Assembly (NCBI GenBank): GCA_002898975.1
Contig: BEID01000002.1
Coordinates: 1-16,585, forward strand
Direction: 5' to 3'
From: a bacterium HR27
Lineage (GTDB): Bacteria > Chloroflexota > Chloroflexia > Thermomicrobiales > Thermomicrobiaceae
Length of the DNA: 16,585 nucleotides
Under the pieces are notes generated by a model. The model was given only the letters and a program-made list of their open reading frames with translations, had not been told where the DNA came from and made no database searches. Positions 6,095 to 13,628 of the stretch are shown piece by piece. A program made the translations under genes and the position numbers. Position 1 is the first letter of the stretch; each line of letters begins with the position of its first letter.

Positions 6095-7076
6095 GGAAGC
6101 AGCCGCGTTGCGCTGCCGCTCGCACAGCCCGCCGCGGATCGAGGACGAACGGTCCATCGGCGGAGAGGCGGACGCGGATCTCTGCTGCGCGTTCGACGTG
6201 GAGCTCGCGCTCGCCGTCGAGTGCCAGCGTGCAAGGGCGACGGTCGATCCGAAGCGAGGTGCCGAGAGGGAGCGTGCGCCACGAACGGACGGTGACAGCT
6301 CGTACCAGCCCAGGTGCGAGCGGCGCAGTTACCTGAAGGGTACCAGTGCCCAGTTCGACCACAGCGCCGTGCTGCTCGTCAGTGTGGCCGATGAGTGCGG
6401 CTGGCACAGCAGCGAGTCCGATGACACCGGGGAGAAGCCGTGCCACGACGATCAGCTCGATCGTCGTGGGGTCCCAGATGGCTCGCGAGCCGATGAAACG
6501 CTCCCGCGAGACAGCGACATCGATCAAGGCGATATCCACGAGCGTCCCGTCGATCCAGACCTCGAGGCGAGGCACTCGTTCCAGGCAGTCGCCGAGCTGA
6601 CCGGTCGCGAGTAGACCAGCGGCGAGCCCAGCGATCGTCCCGTCGACGAAAAAGGGGAAGACGTTGTTGGTTCCGGTGGCGATCGGGACCAGCGGGAGCG
6701 TGCCGCATCGACGAGCGACGACCCGGTTCGTCCCGTCACCACCGAGCGTCACGATGCAGGCGACATCGTGCTCGGCAAGCCAGGTCGCCGCTCGTTCGGA
6801 ATCGCTCGCGGTGAATTCGCACGGAACCGGTATCGGGCGGAGGTCGAGCGCGAGCATCAAGCCAGCAGCGGCGCGCTCGACGATACCGAAGCTGTCACGC
6901 AGGTACCACACCCGCTCGACCCCGCTCGCGGCCAGCCCGCTCAGGATCCGGCGGACGATCCGCACTTTCTCCTGGTTGTCGAACGGGGAGGCGAGCGCGA
7001 CGAGCCGTCGGACATCCTTCCCGGCGGCCGGATTGGCGATGATACCGACGCTCGCTCCTGTCTTGCTTTCCGTCAC
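6081..7076 (-). CDS. acoX: AcoX-like ATP-NAD kinase family protein of the acetoin operon
   Basis: A 331-residue protein of the ATP-NAD/AcoX kinase family. The N-terminus has NPAAGKD (15-21), as in the diacylglycerol/NAD kinase superfamily. The nucleotide-binding GGDGT motif is at 112-116 and ATGTNNVFPFF at 133-143. Its position as last gene after acoA and acoB matches acetoin operons, where AcoX is conserved but its substrate is not settled and it is reported as dispensable in some hosts (established from memory). Start is GTG 7076, overlapping the acoB stop by 4 bases (GTGA), a sign of coupling. The gene ends in a 14-base convergent overlap with the DUF488 gene. A role as a true NAD kinase is possible; the operon context favours the AcoX name. 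Confidence 0.85.
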   Translation of the reverse strand: MTESKTGASVGIIANPAAGKDVRRLVALASPFDNQEKVRIVRRILSGLAASGVERVWYLRDSFGIVERAAAGLMLALDLRPIPVPCEFTASDSERAATWLAEHDVACIVTLGGDGTNRVVARRCGTLPLVPIATGTNNVFPFFVDGTIAGLAAGLLATGQLGDCLERVPRLEVWIDGTLVDIALIDVAVSRERFIGSRAIWDPTTIELIVVARLLPGVIGLAAVPAALIGHTDEQHGAVVELGTGTLQVTAPLAPGLVRAVTVRSWRTLPLGTSLRIDRRPCTLALDGERELHVERAAEIRVRLSADGPFVLDPRRAVRAAAQRGCFLSEQ

Positions 7077-8092
7077 ACGATCTCCCGTACTGCAGCGATG
7101 ACCCGCTCCGGGCTCGGGATGTAGAACTGCTCGAGCGGCGGACTGAACGGCACCGGCGTATGCGGTGCCGTGACCAGTTTGACGGGCGCATCGAGATAAT
7201 CGAACCCTTTGTCGACGGCCAAGGCCGCGATGTCAGCCGCGACCGAGCAGCGTGGATTGTCTTCGTCGACCACCACCATTCGTCTCGTCTTGGCCAGGGA
7301 ACTCAGAACCGTGTCCTCGTCGAGTGGCGAGAGCGTGCGGAGGTCGACGACTTCAGCATCGATCCCTTCAACAGCCAGGCGCTCGGCAGCCTGGAGTGCC
7401 ACATGCACCATGCGGGAAATCGCAACGATCGTGACGTCGCTCCCTTGTCGCTTGATGTCGGCCTTGCCGAGCGGGACGATGTAGTCACCTTCGGGCACCT
7501 CGCCGGTCACGTCGTAGAGCATCTTGTGCTCGAAGAACATGACCGGATCATCGTCGCGGATGGCGGCGATGAGGAGCCCTTTGGCGTCGTACGGCGTCGC
7601 CGGGGCGACCGCCTTCAAACCGGGCATATGGGCGAACACCGAATAGTGGCATCCGGAATGTTGCCCGGCTGCGCCGAAGCCCGCACCGATCATCGTGCGG
7701 ATGACCATGGGAACCTTCGCCTTACCGCCGAACATGTAGCGCAGCTTGGCACCCTGGTTGAAGATCTGGTCCATACAGACGCCGAAAAAGTCGACGAACA
7801 TAAGCTCGGCGACCGGGCGGAGGCCAGTTACGGCGGCGCCGACGGCTGCACCGATGAATCCCGCTTCGCTGATCGGGGTATCGAGAACGCGCTGGCGCCC
7901 GAACTCGCTCACCAGACTCTTGGTCACGCCCAGGGGGCCACCCCAGGCACCCTCCTGCTCGATATGCTCGACCGTCGCACCACCAGCGACGTCCTCACCC
8001 ATCAGGATGACGGTCGGATCCCGGCGCATCTCGAGTCGCAGTGCCTCGTTGATCGCTTGCCGGTAACTCAAGACACGGGTCGCGACGACCAT
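7073..8092 (-). CDS. acoB: Acetoin dehydrogenase E1 component, beta subunit
   Basis: A 339-residue transketolase-like beta subunit. With the alpha subunit it forms the thiamine-diphosphate enzyme that cleaves acetoin and passes the acetyl group to the E2 lipoyl arm. Characteristic stretches are SYRQAINEALRLEMRRDP (9-26), LMGEDVAGGA (30-39), the GGPLGVTK region (51-58), DTPISEAGFIGAAVGAA (71-87), LRYMFGGKAKVPMVIRT (117-133), and FDYLD with the C-terminal APHTPVPFSPPLE. The match to acetoin-type E1 beta is closer than to pyruvate or branched-chain types, from my memory of these families. Start ATG 8092 is chosen because AAGGAG lies 7-8 bases upstream; the frame is open further up, but that part overlaps the acoA 3' end and is not family-like. 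It follows acoA after 16 bases and overlaps acoX by 4. Confidence 0.95.
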   Translation of the reverse strand: MVVATRVLSYRQAINEALRLEMRRDPTVILMGEDVAGGATVEHIEQEGAWGGPLGVTKSLVSEFGRQRVLDTPISEAGFIGAAVGAAVTGLRPVAELMFVDFFGVCMDQIFNQGAKLRYMFGGKAKVPMVIRTMIGAGFGAAGQHSGCHYSVFAHMPGLKAVAPATPYDAKGLLIAAIRDDDPVMFFEHKMLYDVTGEVPEGDYIVPLGKADIKRQGSDVTIVAISRMVHVALQAAERLAVEGIDAEVVDLRTLSPLDEDTVLSSLAKTRRMVVVDEDNPRCSVAADIAALAVDKGFDYLDAPVKLVTAPHTPVPFSPPLEQFYIPSPERVIAAVREIV

Positions 8093-8108
8093 CGCAGCGC
8101 TCCTTTCA

Positions 8109-9101
8109 TCAATGGCGGAACGCCAGCTGCTCGGCTGGATAGCTGACATACACGTCGGTCAAGCACTCTTCCGGTGGTGGGTAGGGACTCGTCTCGGCGA
8201 ACTCGACTGCCTCGTCGATCGCACGCTTGACGGAGGCGTCGATCGCATCCAGTTCGTCCTCGCTGAGGAGGCCCTGGCTCAAGACGGTTTGCCGGAAGCG
8301 CTGGATCGGGTCACGCTGGCGGTAGGACGCTTCCTCCTCTGCCGTCCGGTAGGTCGCGGCATCACCCTGGAAATGGCCGTAGTACCGGAAGGCACGGCAT
8401 TCGAGCAGTGTCGGCCCCTCACTGCGCCGGGCTCGCGCGATCGCTTCGCCAGCTGCTTCGTAGACAGCGAACACGTCAGTGCCGTCGACGAGGACGCCTG
8501 GCATGTCGTAAGCCGCGGCACGCGAGGCGATGTCCGGTGCCGCGCAGTGGTACGTCCATGGGGTCGATTCGGCATACAGGTTGTTCTCGCAGACGAAGAC
8601 GACCGGCAGTTTCCAGATGGCCGCGAGGTTCATCGCCTCGTGCGTCGTTCCTTGCTCAGCTGCACCGTCGCCGAAGAAGCAGACCGCCACGTGGTCCGTC
8701 CCCAGCGTCTTCGCGGTCAAGCCGGCGCCGCACGCGATCGGGGGGCCACCACCGACGATCCCGTTCGCACCGAGCATCCCTTTGTCGACGTCGGCGATGT
8801 GCATCGAACCACCTTTGCCTTTGCAGACGCCTGTCGCCTTGCCGTAGAGTTCGGCCATCATCGCCTTCACGTCGACACCCTTGGCGATACAGTGCCCGTG
8901 CCCGCGGTGTGTGCTGGTGATGAAGTCCCGGTCGGTTAGATGCGCGCACACGCCGACTGCGATCGCCTCCTCGCCAGCGTAGAGGTGGACGAAGCCGGGC
9001 AACTTGCCGGCAGCGAAGAGTTGTGCGACGCGGTCCTCGAACGCGCGGATGAGTGCCATCCGCTCGTAGATCCAGAGCAACCTCTCGCGCGGGATGTCCA
9101 T
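8109..9101 (-). CDS. acoA: Acetoin dehydrogenase E1 component, alpha subunit
   Basis: A 330-residue thiamine-diphosphate-binding subunit. The cofactor motif begins with GDG at 144-146 and ends with ENN at 172-174, the normal spacing. Other conserved stretches are GFVHLYAGEEAIAVGVCAHL (36-55), STHRGHGHCIAKG (63-75), GKGGSMHIADVDKGMLGANG (95-114) and RYYGHFQGDAATYR (239-252). These closely match acetoin-type E1 alpha (AcoA) rather than pyruvate dehydrogenase E1 alpha. Together with AcoB it would bind acetoin and load acetyl groups on lipoate. ATG 9101 has GGGAGG upstream (GGGAGGTGCAGG then ATG). It is the second gene of the operon, 25 bases after the E2-like gene and 16 bases before acoB. Nothing looks truncated or altered. 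Confidence 0.96.
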   Translation of the reverse strand: MDIPRERLLWIYERMALIRAFEDRVAQLFAAGKLPGFVHLYAGEEAIAVGVCAHLTDRDFITSTHRGHGHCIAKGVDVKAMMAELYGKATGVCKGKGGSMHIADVDKGMLGANGIVGGGPPIACGAGLTAKTLGTDHVAVCFFGDGAAEQGTTHEAMNLAAIWKLPVVFVCENNLYAESTPWTYHCAAPDIASRAAAYDMPGVLVDGTDVFAVYEAAGEAIARARRSEGPTLLECRAFRYYGHFQGDAATYRTAEEEASYRQRDPIQRFRQTVLSQGLLSEDELDAIDASVKRAIDEAVEFAETSPYPPPEECLTDVYVSYPAEQLAFRH

Positions 9102-9126
9102 CCTGCACCTCCCTCGTGCCGTTCAC

Positions 9127-10530
9127 TCAGGTCGCGTCCACTGCGAGCCAGTTCCCCAGCCAGGCTGTCACTTCCGCCAGCACGCGTGTGAATACCGGAT
9201 GGCTCGGGTTGAGCCAGTTGAAATGCCCCATGCCATCGAGCAGCACGAGGCGCTTCGGTTCGCGGGCTCGCTCGAAGGCAGCCAGCGATTCGTCCGGTGC
9301 GACCAGGGCGTCCTGCCGACCATGGATGAGGAGGAGCGCGCGCGGAGCGATCCGCTCAACTTCACGCTCGGGTTCATACTCGAGGAGCGCTTCGGCCGAA
9401 TCGAGCGTCACGTCCGGGTCGACGACGAGATCGGGGAAGCGTTTCACGAGTTCACGGAGCGTCACCTGCGTTTCCGGATCCGGCGGCATGATGCGGGAAA
9501 GCGGAACGCGTTGCGGCGTGTCCAGACGGACGCGCTCCCGCCGGTCGCGGGCGAGTTCTTCGAGAAACAGCCGCCATTCCCATTCGGGACGCAGACTGCG
9601 GAGCCAGCGGCGGCCGTTCGTGACCGGTGCGATGGCGACGCAGGCGCGGACGCGCTCGTCGAAAGCGGCGACTGACAACGCGTGGGCGCCACCCATGCTC
9701 AGGCCGGCGACCGCCAGGCGACGCGCATCGACCGCTGGGTGCGTTTCCAGCACCGTCAGCGCTGCCCGTGCGTCGCGGATCCGCCCGAAGGGGAGAAGCC
9801 TTCCGCGCGGCCCTTCACTGGCACCGAAGCCGCGGTAATCGAAGATCAGCGCCGCATAGCCTGCCTGGGCAAGTGCCTGGGCGAGGAGCGGCATCCCGAG
9901 TTCCTTGATACCGTGGATGCCGGTGCAGAGCACGACGCCGGGAAGGCGTCCGGTCGTTTCGGGGGGAAGGAACAGTTCGCCGGCGAGTGCGTAGCCATCG
10001 CTCCAGAAGCGAACCGGCTCACCGCTCGGTCGAGTCGGCACGGCTCGTGCAGCGAGATACCGCTCGACATCCTCGGCGGTGATCCGGCCACCTGGCCCCG
10101 TGCCGGGGACGCGAGCGAGGTCGATGCCGTGGTCGCGCGCGAGTTTACGGGCAGCTGGCGTCGCGCGCACTTCGCTCGTCAGGGGCGTTGCGCGCGCTGG
10201 ACCGGTCGGGGACGCCGCTGGGCTATCCCAAGACGTGTCGGAACGCGCGACCGACGCTGCTGGGACCACGCTGGCGAGGTCGACGTCTTCACCTGGCTCG
10301 GCGATCACCGCGACCGGTGCAGCGACCGGTAAGGTCGCGCCTTCCTCGGCAAGGACATGGCTGAGGATACCGGAAGCCGGGGCTTCGACCTCGACGGTGA
10401 GCTTTTCCGTCTCGACCTCGAGGACAGGCTCTCCAGCCTGCACCGGTTCCCCTGGTCGTTTGAGCCACCGACCGACCCGCCCCTCGGTCATCGTGAGCCC
10501 GAGCTTGGGAATGACAACGACCGTGGCCAT
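9127..10530 (-). CDS. acoC: Lipoyl / E3-binding / alpha-beta hydrolase fusion, E2-like component of the acetoin system
   Basis: A multi-domain protein of 467 residues (470 from the GTG at 10539). Numbering here is from that GTG. Residues 4-80 are a lipoyl domain, with the modifiable Lys46 in ETEKLTVE. Residues 81-122 are an Ala/Pro/Thr linker. Residues 124-163 are an E3-binding domain (RATPAARKLARDHGIDL and GTGPGGRITAEDVERYL). From about 175 to the end is an alpha/beta hydrolase with nucleophile Ser281 in GLSMGG, likely acid Asp410 in HGRQDALV and His439 in GMGHFNW. The usual acyltransferase domain with HxxxDG is absent. Proteobacterial AcoC also carries an alpha/beta hydrolase in place of the acyltransferase domain (from memory), so the E2 role is plausible. 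Here, however, the hydrolase resembles S15/FrsA-like enzymes. ATG 10530 is preferred because lipoyl proteins usually start MATxVxxPKLG and GGATGG lies 9 bases upstream. It is the first gene of the operon, behind a good promoter. Confidence 0.88.
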   Translation of the reverse strand: MATVVVIPKLGLTMTEGRVGRWLKRPGEPVQAGEPVLEVETEKLTVEVEAPASGILSHVLAEEGATLPVAAPVAVIAEPGEDVDLASVVPAASVARSDTSWDSPAASPTGPARATPLTSEVRATPAARKLARDHGIDLARVPGTGPGGRITAEDVERYLAARAVPTRPSGEPVRFWSDGYALAGELFLPPETTGRLPGVVLCTGIHGIKELGMPLLAQALAQAGYAALIFDYRGFGASEGPRGRLLPFGRIRDARAALTVLETHPAVDARRLAVAGLSMGGAHALSVAAFDERVRACVAIAPVTNGRRWLRSLRPEWEWRLFLEELARDRRERVRLDTPQRVPLSRIMPPDPETQVTLRELVKRFPDLVVDPDVTLDSAEALLEYEPEREVERIAPRALLLIHGRQDALVAPDESLAAFERAREPKRLVLLDGMGHFNWLNPSHPVFTRVLAEVTAWLGNWLAVDAT

Positions 10531-10577
10531 CCTCGCCACCCATCCATTATCAGATGCTCGTCCGGAAACCTGGTTAC

Positions 10578-10606
10578 AGGCTAACCACCCTCTCTCCGGC
10601 TGTCAA
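10578..10606 (-). promoter_or_regulatory. Sigma-A promoter of the acetoin operon
   Basis: On the minus strand TTGACA (10606-10601) and TAGCCT (10583-10578) are separated by 17 bases: a perfect -35 element with optimal spacing and a moderate -10. Transcription would begin near 10571, leaving a leader of about 30-40 bases before the first gene. I see no -24/-12 (GG...GC) sigma-54 site, which is the promoter type used by acetoin operons under AcoR in several bacteria. Regulation here is therefore likely different. Confidence 0.6.
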
Positions 10607-10672
10607 GAGTGGTTCCTCCGGGATCTTGGCTCGATGCAGGGTGTGGTGCGCCCCCGAATCGTGTCGCGCGCA

Positions 10673-10678
10673 TATACT
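10673..10678 (+). promoter_or_regulatory. Possible -10 element for the MFS gene at 10744
   Basis: TATACT on the plus strand matches the -10 consensus at five of six positions. It lies 65 bases before ATG 10744. No good -35 element is found 16-18 bases upstream, so an activator or a weak promoter would be needed. It is back-to-back with the acetoin promoter, with about 70 bases between the two start points' core elements. Confidence 0.35.
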
Positions 10679-10691
10679 CAGCGGCAGTCGG

Positions 10692-10705
10692 TGACCGACC
10701 GGTCA
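10692..10705 (+). promoter_or_regulatory. Perfect dyad TGACCG-AC-CGGTCA, candidate operator
   Basis: Two 6-base arms with a 2-base centre form a perfect inverted repeat. It lies about 14 bases downstream of the TATACT element, where a repressor would block the MFS promoter. The size and layout suit a TetR-type or similar dimer, but no regulator gene adjoins it. It is about 120 bases from the acetoin promoter, so it more likely serves the MFS gene. Confidence 0.4.
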
Positions 10706-10743
10706 TCGGGTTGCTTTCCGTGCTGGAACCAGGGAGGAGTACG

Positions 10744-11970
10744 ATGGGGGCGGAAGGGGCGGCTGCCGCGGGAGCCCGAACTGCTCAACGTGTCTCGGTT
10801 TGGGATCCGCGCGGTGTCGCGTTGATGGCGTGGGCGCACTTCTCGCACGACTTGTATCCATCGTTCCTCGGCGTGCTCGTGCCCGCGATCCAAGCGAAGC
10901 TCGGTGTCTCGCTCTTTCTGGCGAGCGCGATGGTCCCTGCGCAGCAGCTCCCGTCGATCGTCCAGCCGCTGCTCGGCTATATCGCCGATCGGACGAGCCG
11001 GCGGTGGTTCGTCGTCCTCTCGCCTGGTGTTGCTGCTCTCGCACTCTCTTCGATCGGGATCGCACCGCATTTGGCGATCGTGCTCTTACTTCTCCTCGTC
11101 TCGGGTTTGGCCTCGGCTGCCTTCCACGCACCGGCAGTCGCACTCGTCGGCGAGTTCGGTGGTCAGCGGCTGGGGCGAGCGATGGCGATCTTCATGGCTG
11201 GGGGTGAGCTGGCACGGACTGTCGCACCGGTGATCCTGACAGCAGTGATCGCGCATCTGACCCTCGACGGTATGCCACTGGTCATGGTGGTGGGGCTCGC
11301 TGCCTCGACGAGTCTATTCTTCTTCCTGCGCACGGAAGAGAGCGATGCGATCGCGCGACGTCAGGCTGGGAGCGTGCGGATCCGCACCTTGTTGCGGGAG
11401 CGTCGTCGCCCGTTCGTCGGCCTGCTCGGTTCGGTCGTCGCCAACACAGCCGCGCTGACGCCGCCGAGCTTCTTCCTCGTCGAATACCTCCTGGAACGCG
11501 GTCGCAGCGAGTGGTATGGCGGGTTGGCGCTCTCAGCCTTCTATGCGAGTGGGATCGTCGGTGGGCTAGTCGGGGGCTCGCTGTCCGACTGGATCGGGCG
11601 CCGCGGCGCACTGCTTTTGTCTTCGCTCGGGACAGCGCCGCTCCTCGCGCTGTACCTGGCGACCGAAAACGGGAGCTGGCTGATGCTCCCGCTGCTCGTC
11701 ATTATCGGCGTCTTCGCCACGCCGCCGCGTTCGGTGACGCTGGCGCTGGCCAACGATATCGCACCGGAGGCGCGCGGGCCGCTCTCTGGCTTCACGCTGG
11801 CGACGAGTTTCGTCGTCCAGAGCATCATCGCGCTCGCCTTCGGTGCTGTCGCTGATGCCGTCGGCATCGAGCGGGCGTTCTGGCTCACGGTCGGTGCGTC
11901 GCTGGCCGGTGTCCCGTTCGCCTTGCTCATTCCAGCCCAGCTCGGTCGGATGCGGCCTGCCTCATCCTGA
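10744..11970 (+). CDS. MFS transporter, resembling the fosmidomycin-resistance (Fsr) group
   Basis: A 408-residue major facilitator with about 12 hydrophobic segments. The N-terminal part HFSHDLYPSFLGVLVPAIQA (32-51) and the loop GYIADRTSRRW (78-88, the motif-A region between TM2 and TM3) are visible. The related loop GSLSDWIGRRGALLLSS occurs at the matching place in the second half. The HDLYPSFLGVLVP pattern recalls the Fsr/YnfM-like group, a moderately confident assignment from memory; the substrate is unknown. Start ATG 10744 is chosen because AGGGAGGAG lies 4-6 bases upstream; an earlier in-frame GTG/ATG region from 10609 encodes a non-membrane sequence covering the promoter. It is divergent from the acetoin operon and might move acetoin or a related product, but this is context only. 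Its 3' end overlaps the convergent cupin gene by 9 bases. Confidence 0.88.
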   Translation: MGAEGAAAAGARTAQRVSVWDPRGVALMAWAHFSHDLYPSFLGVLVPAIQAKLGVSLFLASAMVPAQQLPSIVQPLLGYIADRTSRRWFVVLSPGVAALALSSIGIAPHLAIVLLLLLVSGLASAAFHAPAVALVGEFGGQRLGRAMAIFMAGGELARTVAPVILTAVIAHLTLDGMPLVMVVGLAASTSLFFFLRTEESDAIARRQAGSVRIRTLLRERRRPFVGLLGSVVANTAALTPPSFFLVEYLLERGRSEWYGGLALSAFYASGIVGGLVGGSLSDWIGRRGALLLSSLGTAPLLALYLATENGSWLMLPLLVIIGVFATPPRSVTLALANDIAPEARGPLSGFTLATSFVVQSIIALAFGAVADAVGIERAFWLTVGASLAGVPFALLIPAQLGRMRPASS

Positions 11971-12285
11971 GACGGGCCGGTGTCCTTCGAGGCAGACCAC
12001 ACCCTCTGGGCCGACGATGGCACTGTGTACGGTGCCAGCGGGAAGGTCGAGACGATCGCCCGGATAGAGCGTGATCGGACCGCCCAGATGCAGCTCGAAC
12101 GTGATCGAGCCCTCGACGACGTACAGGACCTTGTGGTACGGGTGCGTATGCGCTGCGTAGCGATCACCCGGTCCATTCGACCACCGGTACGCAGTCAGTC
12201 CTTCGGCGGCCAGCATGGCGAGCAGTTCGGCTTCCGTGGGTGGCTCGGATCCGTCCCAGCGCGTCACCGTCGCTTGGTGCTTCAT
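11962..12285 (-). CDS. Small single-domain cupin protein
   Basis: A 107-residue cupin barrel. Motif 1 is seen as GDRYAAHTHPYHKVLYVVEG (40-59), with metal-ligand candidates His46 and His48. The place usually held by Glu is His51/Lys52, so the metal site is altered or uses His. Motif 2 is YPGDRLDLPAGTVHSAIVGP (74-93), with His87. Reaction and substrate are unknown; small cupins like this act as isomerases, dioxygenases or binding proteins. ATG 12285 is preferred because GAGGGGG lies 5 bases upstream, while the frame continuing to 12327 lacks a ribosome site. It is divergent from the second MFS gene (65 bases between starts) and overlaps the first MFS gene by 9 bases in tail-to-tail orientation. 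No clear promoter was seen in the 65-base divergent gap. Confidence 0.88.
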   Translation of the reverse strand: MKHQATVTRWDGSEPPTEAELLAMLAAEGLTAYRWSNGPGDRYAAHTHPYHKVLYVVEGSITFELHLGGPITLYPGDRLDLPAGTVHSAIVGPEGVVCLEGHRPVSG

Positions 12286-12350
12286 GTCGGCCCCCTCAAC
12301 GGTGAAAGCTGTGCTCGTGCGTCGCATCGTCGATCAGGAAGGGGAGGTCG

Positions 12351-13628
12351 ATGAGCCGATTGCGAGGAGCGTCCCTCCCATCCGGCAATCTCGCTTCCTG
12401 GTATCGAAGGTACCGCGTTCTCATCTGGATTTCCACGATCGTCGGTATCAACCAGCTCGGTTTCGGGAGCATCGTACCGGTCGTCCCGCTGTACGCGCAG
12501 GCCTTCGGGGTTACCGAGGCGCTGATCGGGCTGGCGATCGCGGTCTACGGGCTGGCGCGCTTCACCTCCTCAGCGCCGGCTGGCTGGCTGGCCGATCGGG
12601 CTGGACGACGCTGGTCGTTGTTCGTCGGGGGGATGTTGACGGCAGCCGGGAACCTGATCTGTGCGCTCGCGCCGACGTACGGTGTCTTTCTCCTCGGGCG
12701 CTTCGTATCTGGAAGCGGCGCGGCGATGGTACTGACGGCCGGGCAGATCGTGCTGGCGGACATCACCGAACCGGCGACACGTGGTCGCACCATGGCGATC
12801 TACCAGACGGTCTTCTTCTTCGGTGTCGGCTTCGGTCCCATTCCGGGGGGACTGCTTGCCCAGTACGGCGGCCTGGCCTTGCCGTTCTGGGTGTACGCAG
12901 TCGTCGGAACACTGGTCGCGCTGCTCGCGCTCTGGCGTTTGCCCGAGACACGGCCGAGCGAAGCCGCTGCCCGGGAGCAGGAGTTCGTCTTCGGGCAGCA
13001 GTTGCTCCGGGTCTTGCGCCATCGCCCGCTCGTGCTGATCAGTCTCGTGACGTTCGGCAACTTCTTTGCCCGGACGGGGGCGCTGTTCACACTGGTGCCG
13101 TTGCGGGCCGAGCGGGAGATCGGTTTGAGTCCGTCGCAGATCGGGTTCGGTCTGGCGGCGGTGAGTATCGTGTCGCTCGTGATGGCCTATCCAGCTGGGG
13201 TACTGGTCGATACCTTCGGGCGCAAGATCGTGATCGCGCCAGCGACACTGTTCAGCGGGTTGGGGTTGATCGGGTTCGCCTTCGCTCCGTCGTATCCCTG
13301 GTTTCTCATTGCGTGCGTGGTGTGGGCGATGGCCAGTGGCATCGGCGGTGGCGCACCGGCTGCCTATGCCGCCGACGTCGCCCCGCCGGGAATGACTGCT
13401 GCGGCGATGAGCGCCTACCGGATGCTCTCGGAGTTCGGGTACGTTGTGGGCCCAACGTTGCTCGGCCTCGCCGCAGAGTTTCTCGGTATCAGGCCAACGC
13501 TGATCACCACCGCGATCGGGATCGTCAGCCTGGGAGCACTCTTCTGGCTTGCCGCCCCTGAAACGTACGCTGGACGTCGTATGGCGCGAGAGTCGGAACC
13601 TTCAGAGGTTGTCTATGGGCGCGATTGA
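12351..13628 (+). CDS. MFS transporter, drug:H+ antiporter (DHA1-like)
   Basis: A 425-residue transporter with about 12 membrane segments. It has the classic motif A in PAGWLADRAGRRWSLFVGG (75-93 approximately). The TM4-5 region GRFVSGSGAAMVLTAGQIVL is followed by the antiporter-type motif FFFGVGFGPIPGGLL (motif C-like GxxxGPxxGG, after TM5). A second, weaker motif A copy (AGVLVDTFGRKIVIAP) occurs in the C-terminal half. The motif C-like stretch supports an efflux antiporter rather than an uptake system. ATG 12351 has AAGGGGAGG immediately upstream. It starts 65 bases from the divergent cupin gene. Its last 27 bases (13602-13628) overlap the convergent S51-like gene. Substrate unknown. Confidence 0.93.
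   Translation: MSRLRGASLPSGNLASWYRRYRVLIWISTIVGINQLGFGSIVPVVPLYAQAFGVTEALIGLAIAVYGLARFTSSAPAGWLADRAGRRWSLFVGGMLTAAGNLICALAPTYGVFLLGRFVSGSGAAMVLTAGQIVLADITEPATRGRTMAIYQTVFFFGVGFGPIPGGLLAQYGGLALPFWVYAVVGTLVALLALWRLPETRPSEAAAREQEFVFGQQLLRVLRHRPLVLISLVTFGNFFARTGALFTLVPLRAEREIGLSPSQIGFGLAAVSIVSLVMAYPAGVLVDTFGRKIVIAPATLFSGLGLIGFAFAPSYPWFLIACVVWAMASGIGGGAPAAYAADVAPPGMTAAAMSAYRMLSEFGYVVGPTLLGLAAEFLGIRPTLITTAIGIVSLGALFWLAAPETYAGRRMARESEPSEVVYGRD

Noticed and set aside
7160..8146. Plus-strand open frame of 328 codons opposite acoB
   Set aside because: Entirely antisense to a strongly conserved E1 beta gene.
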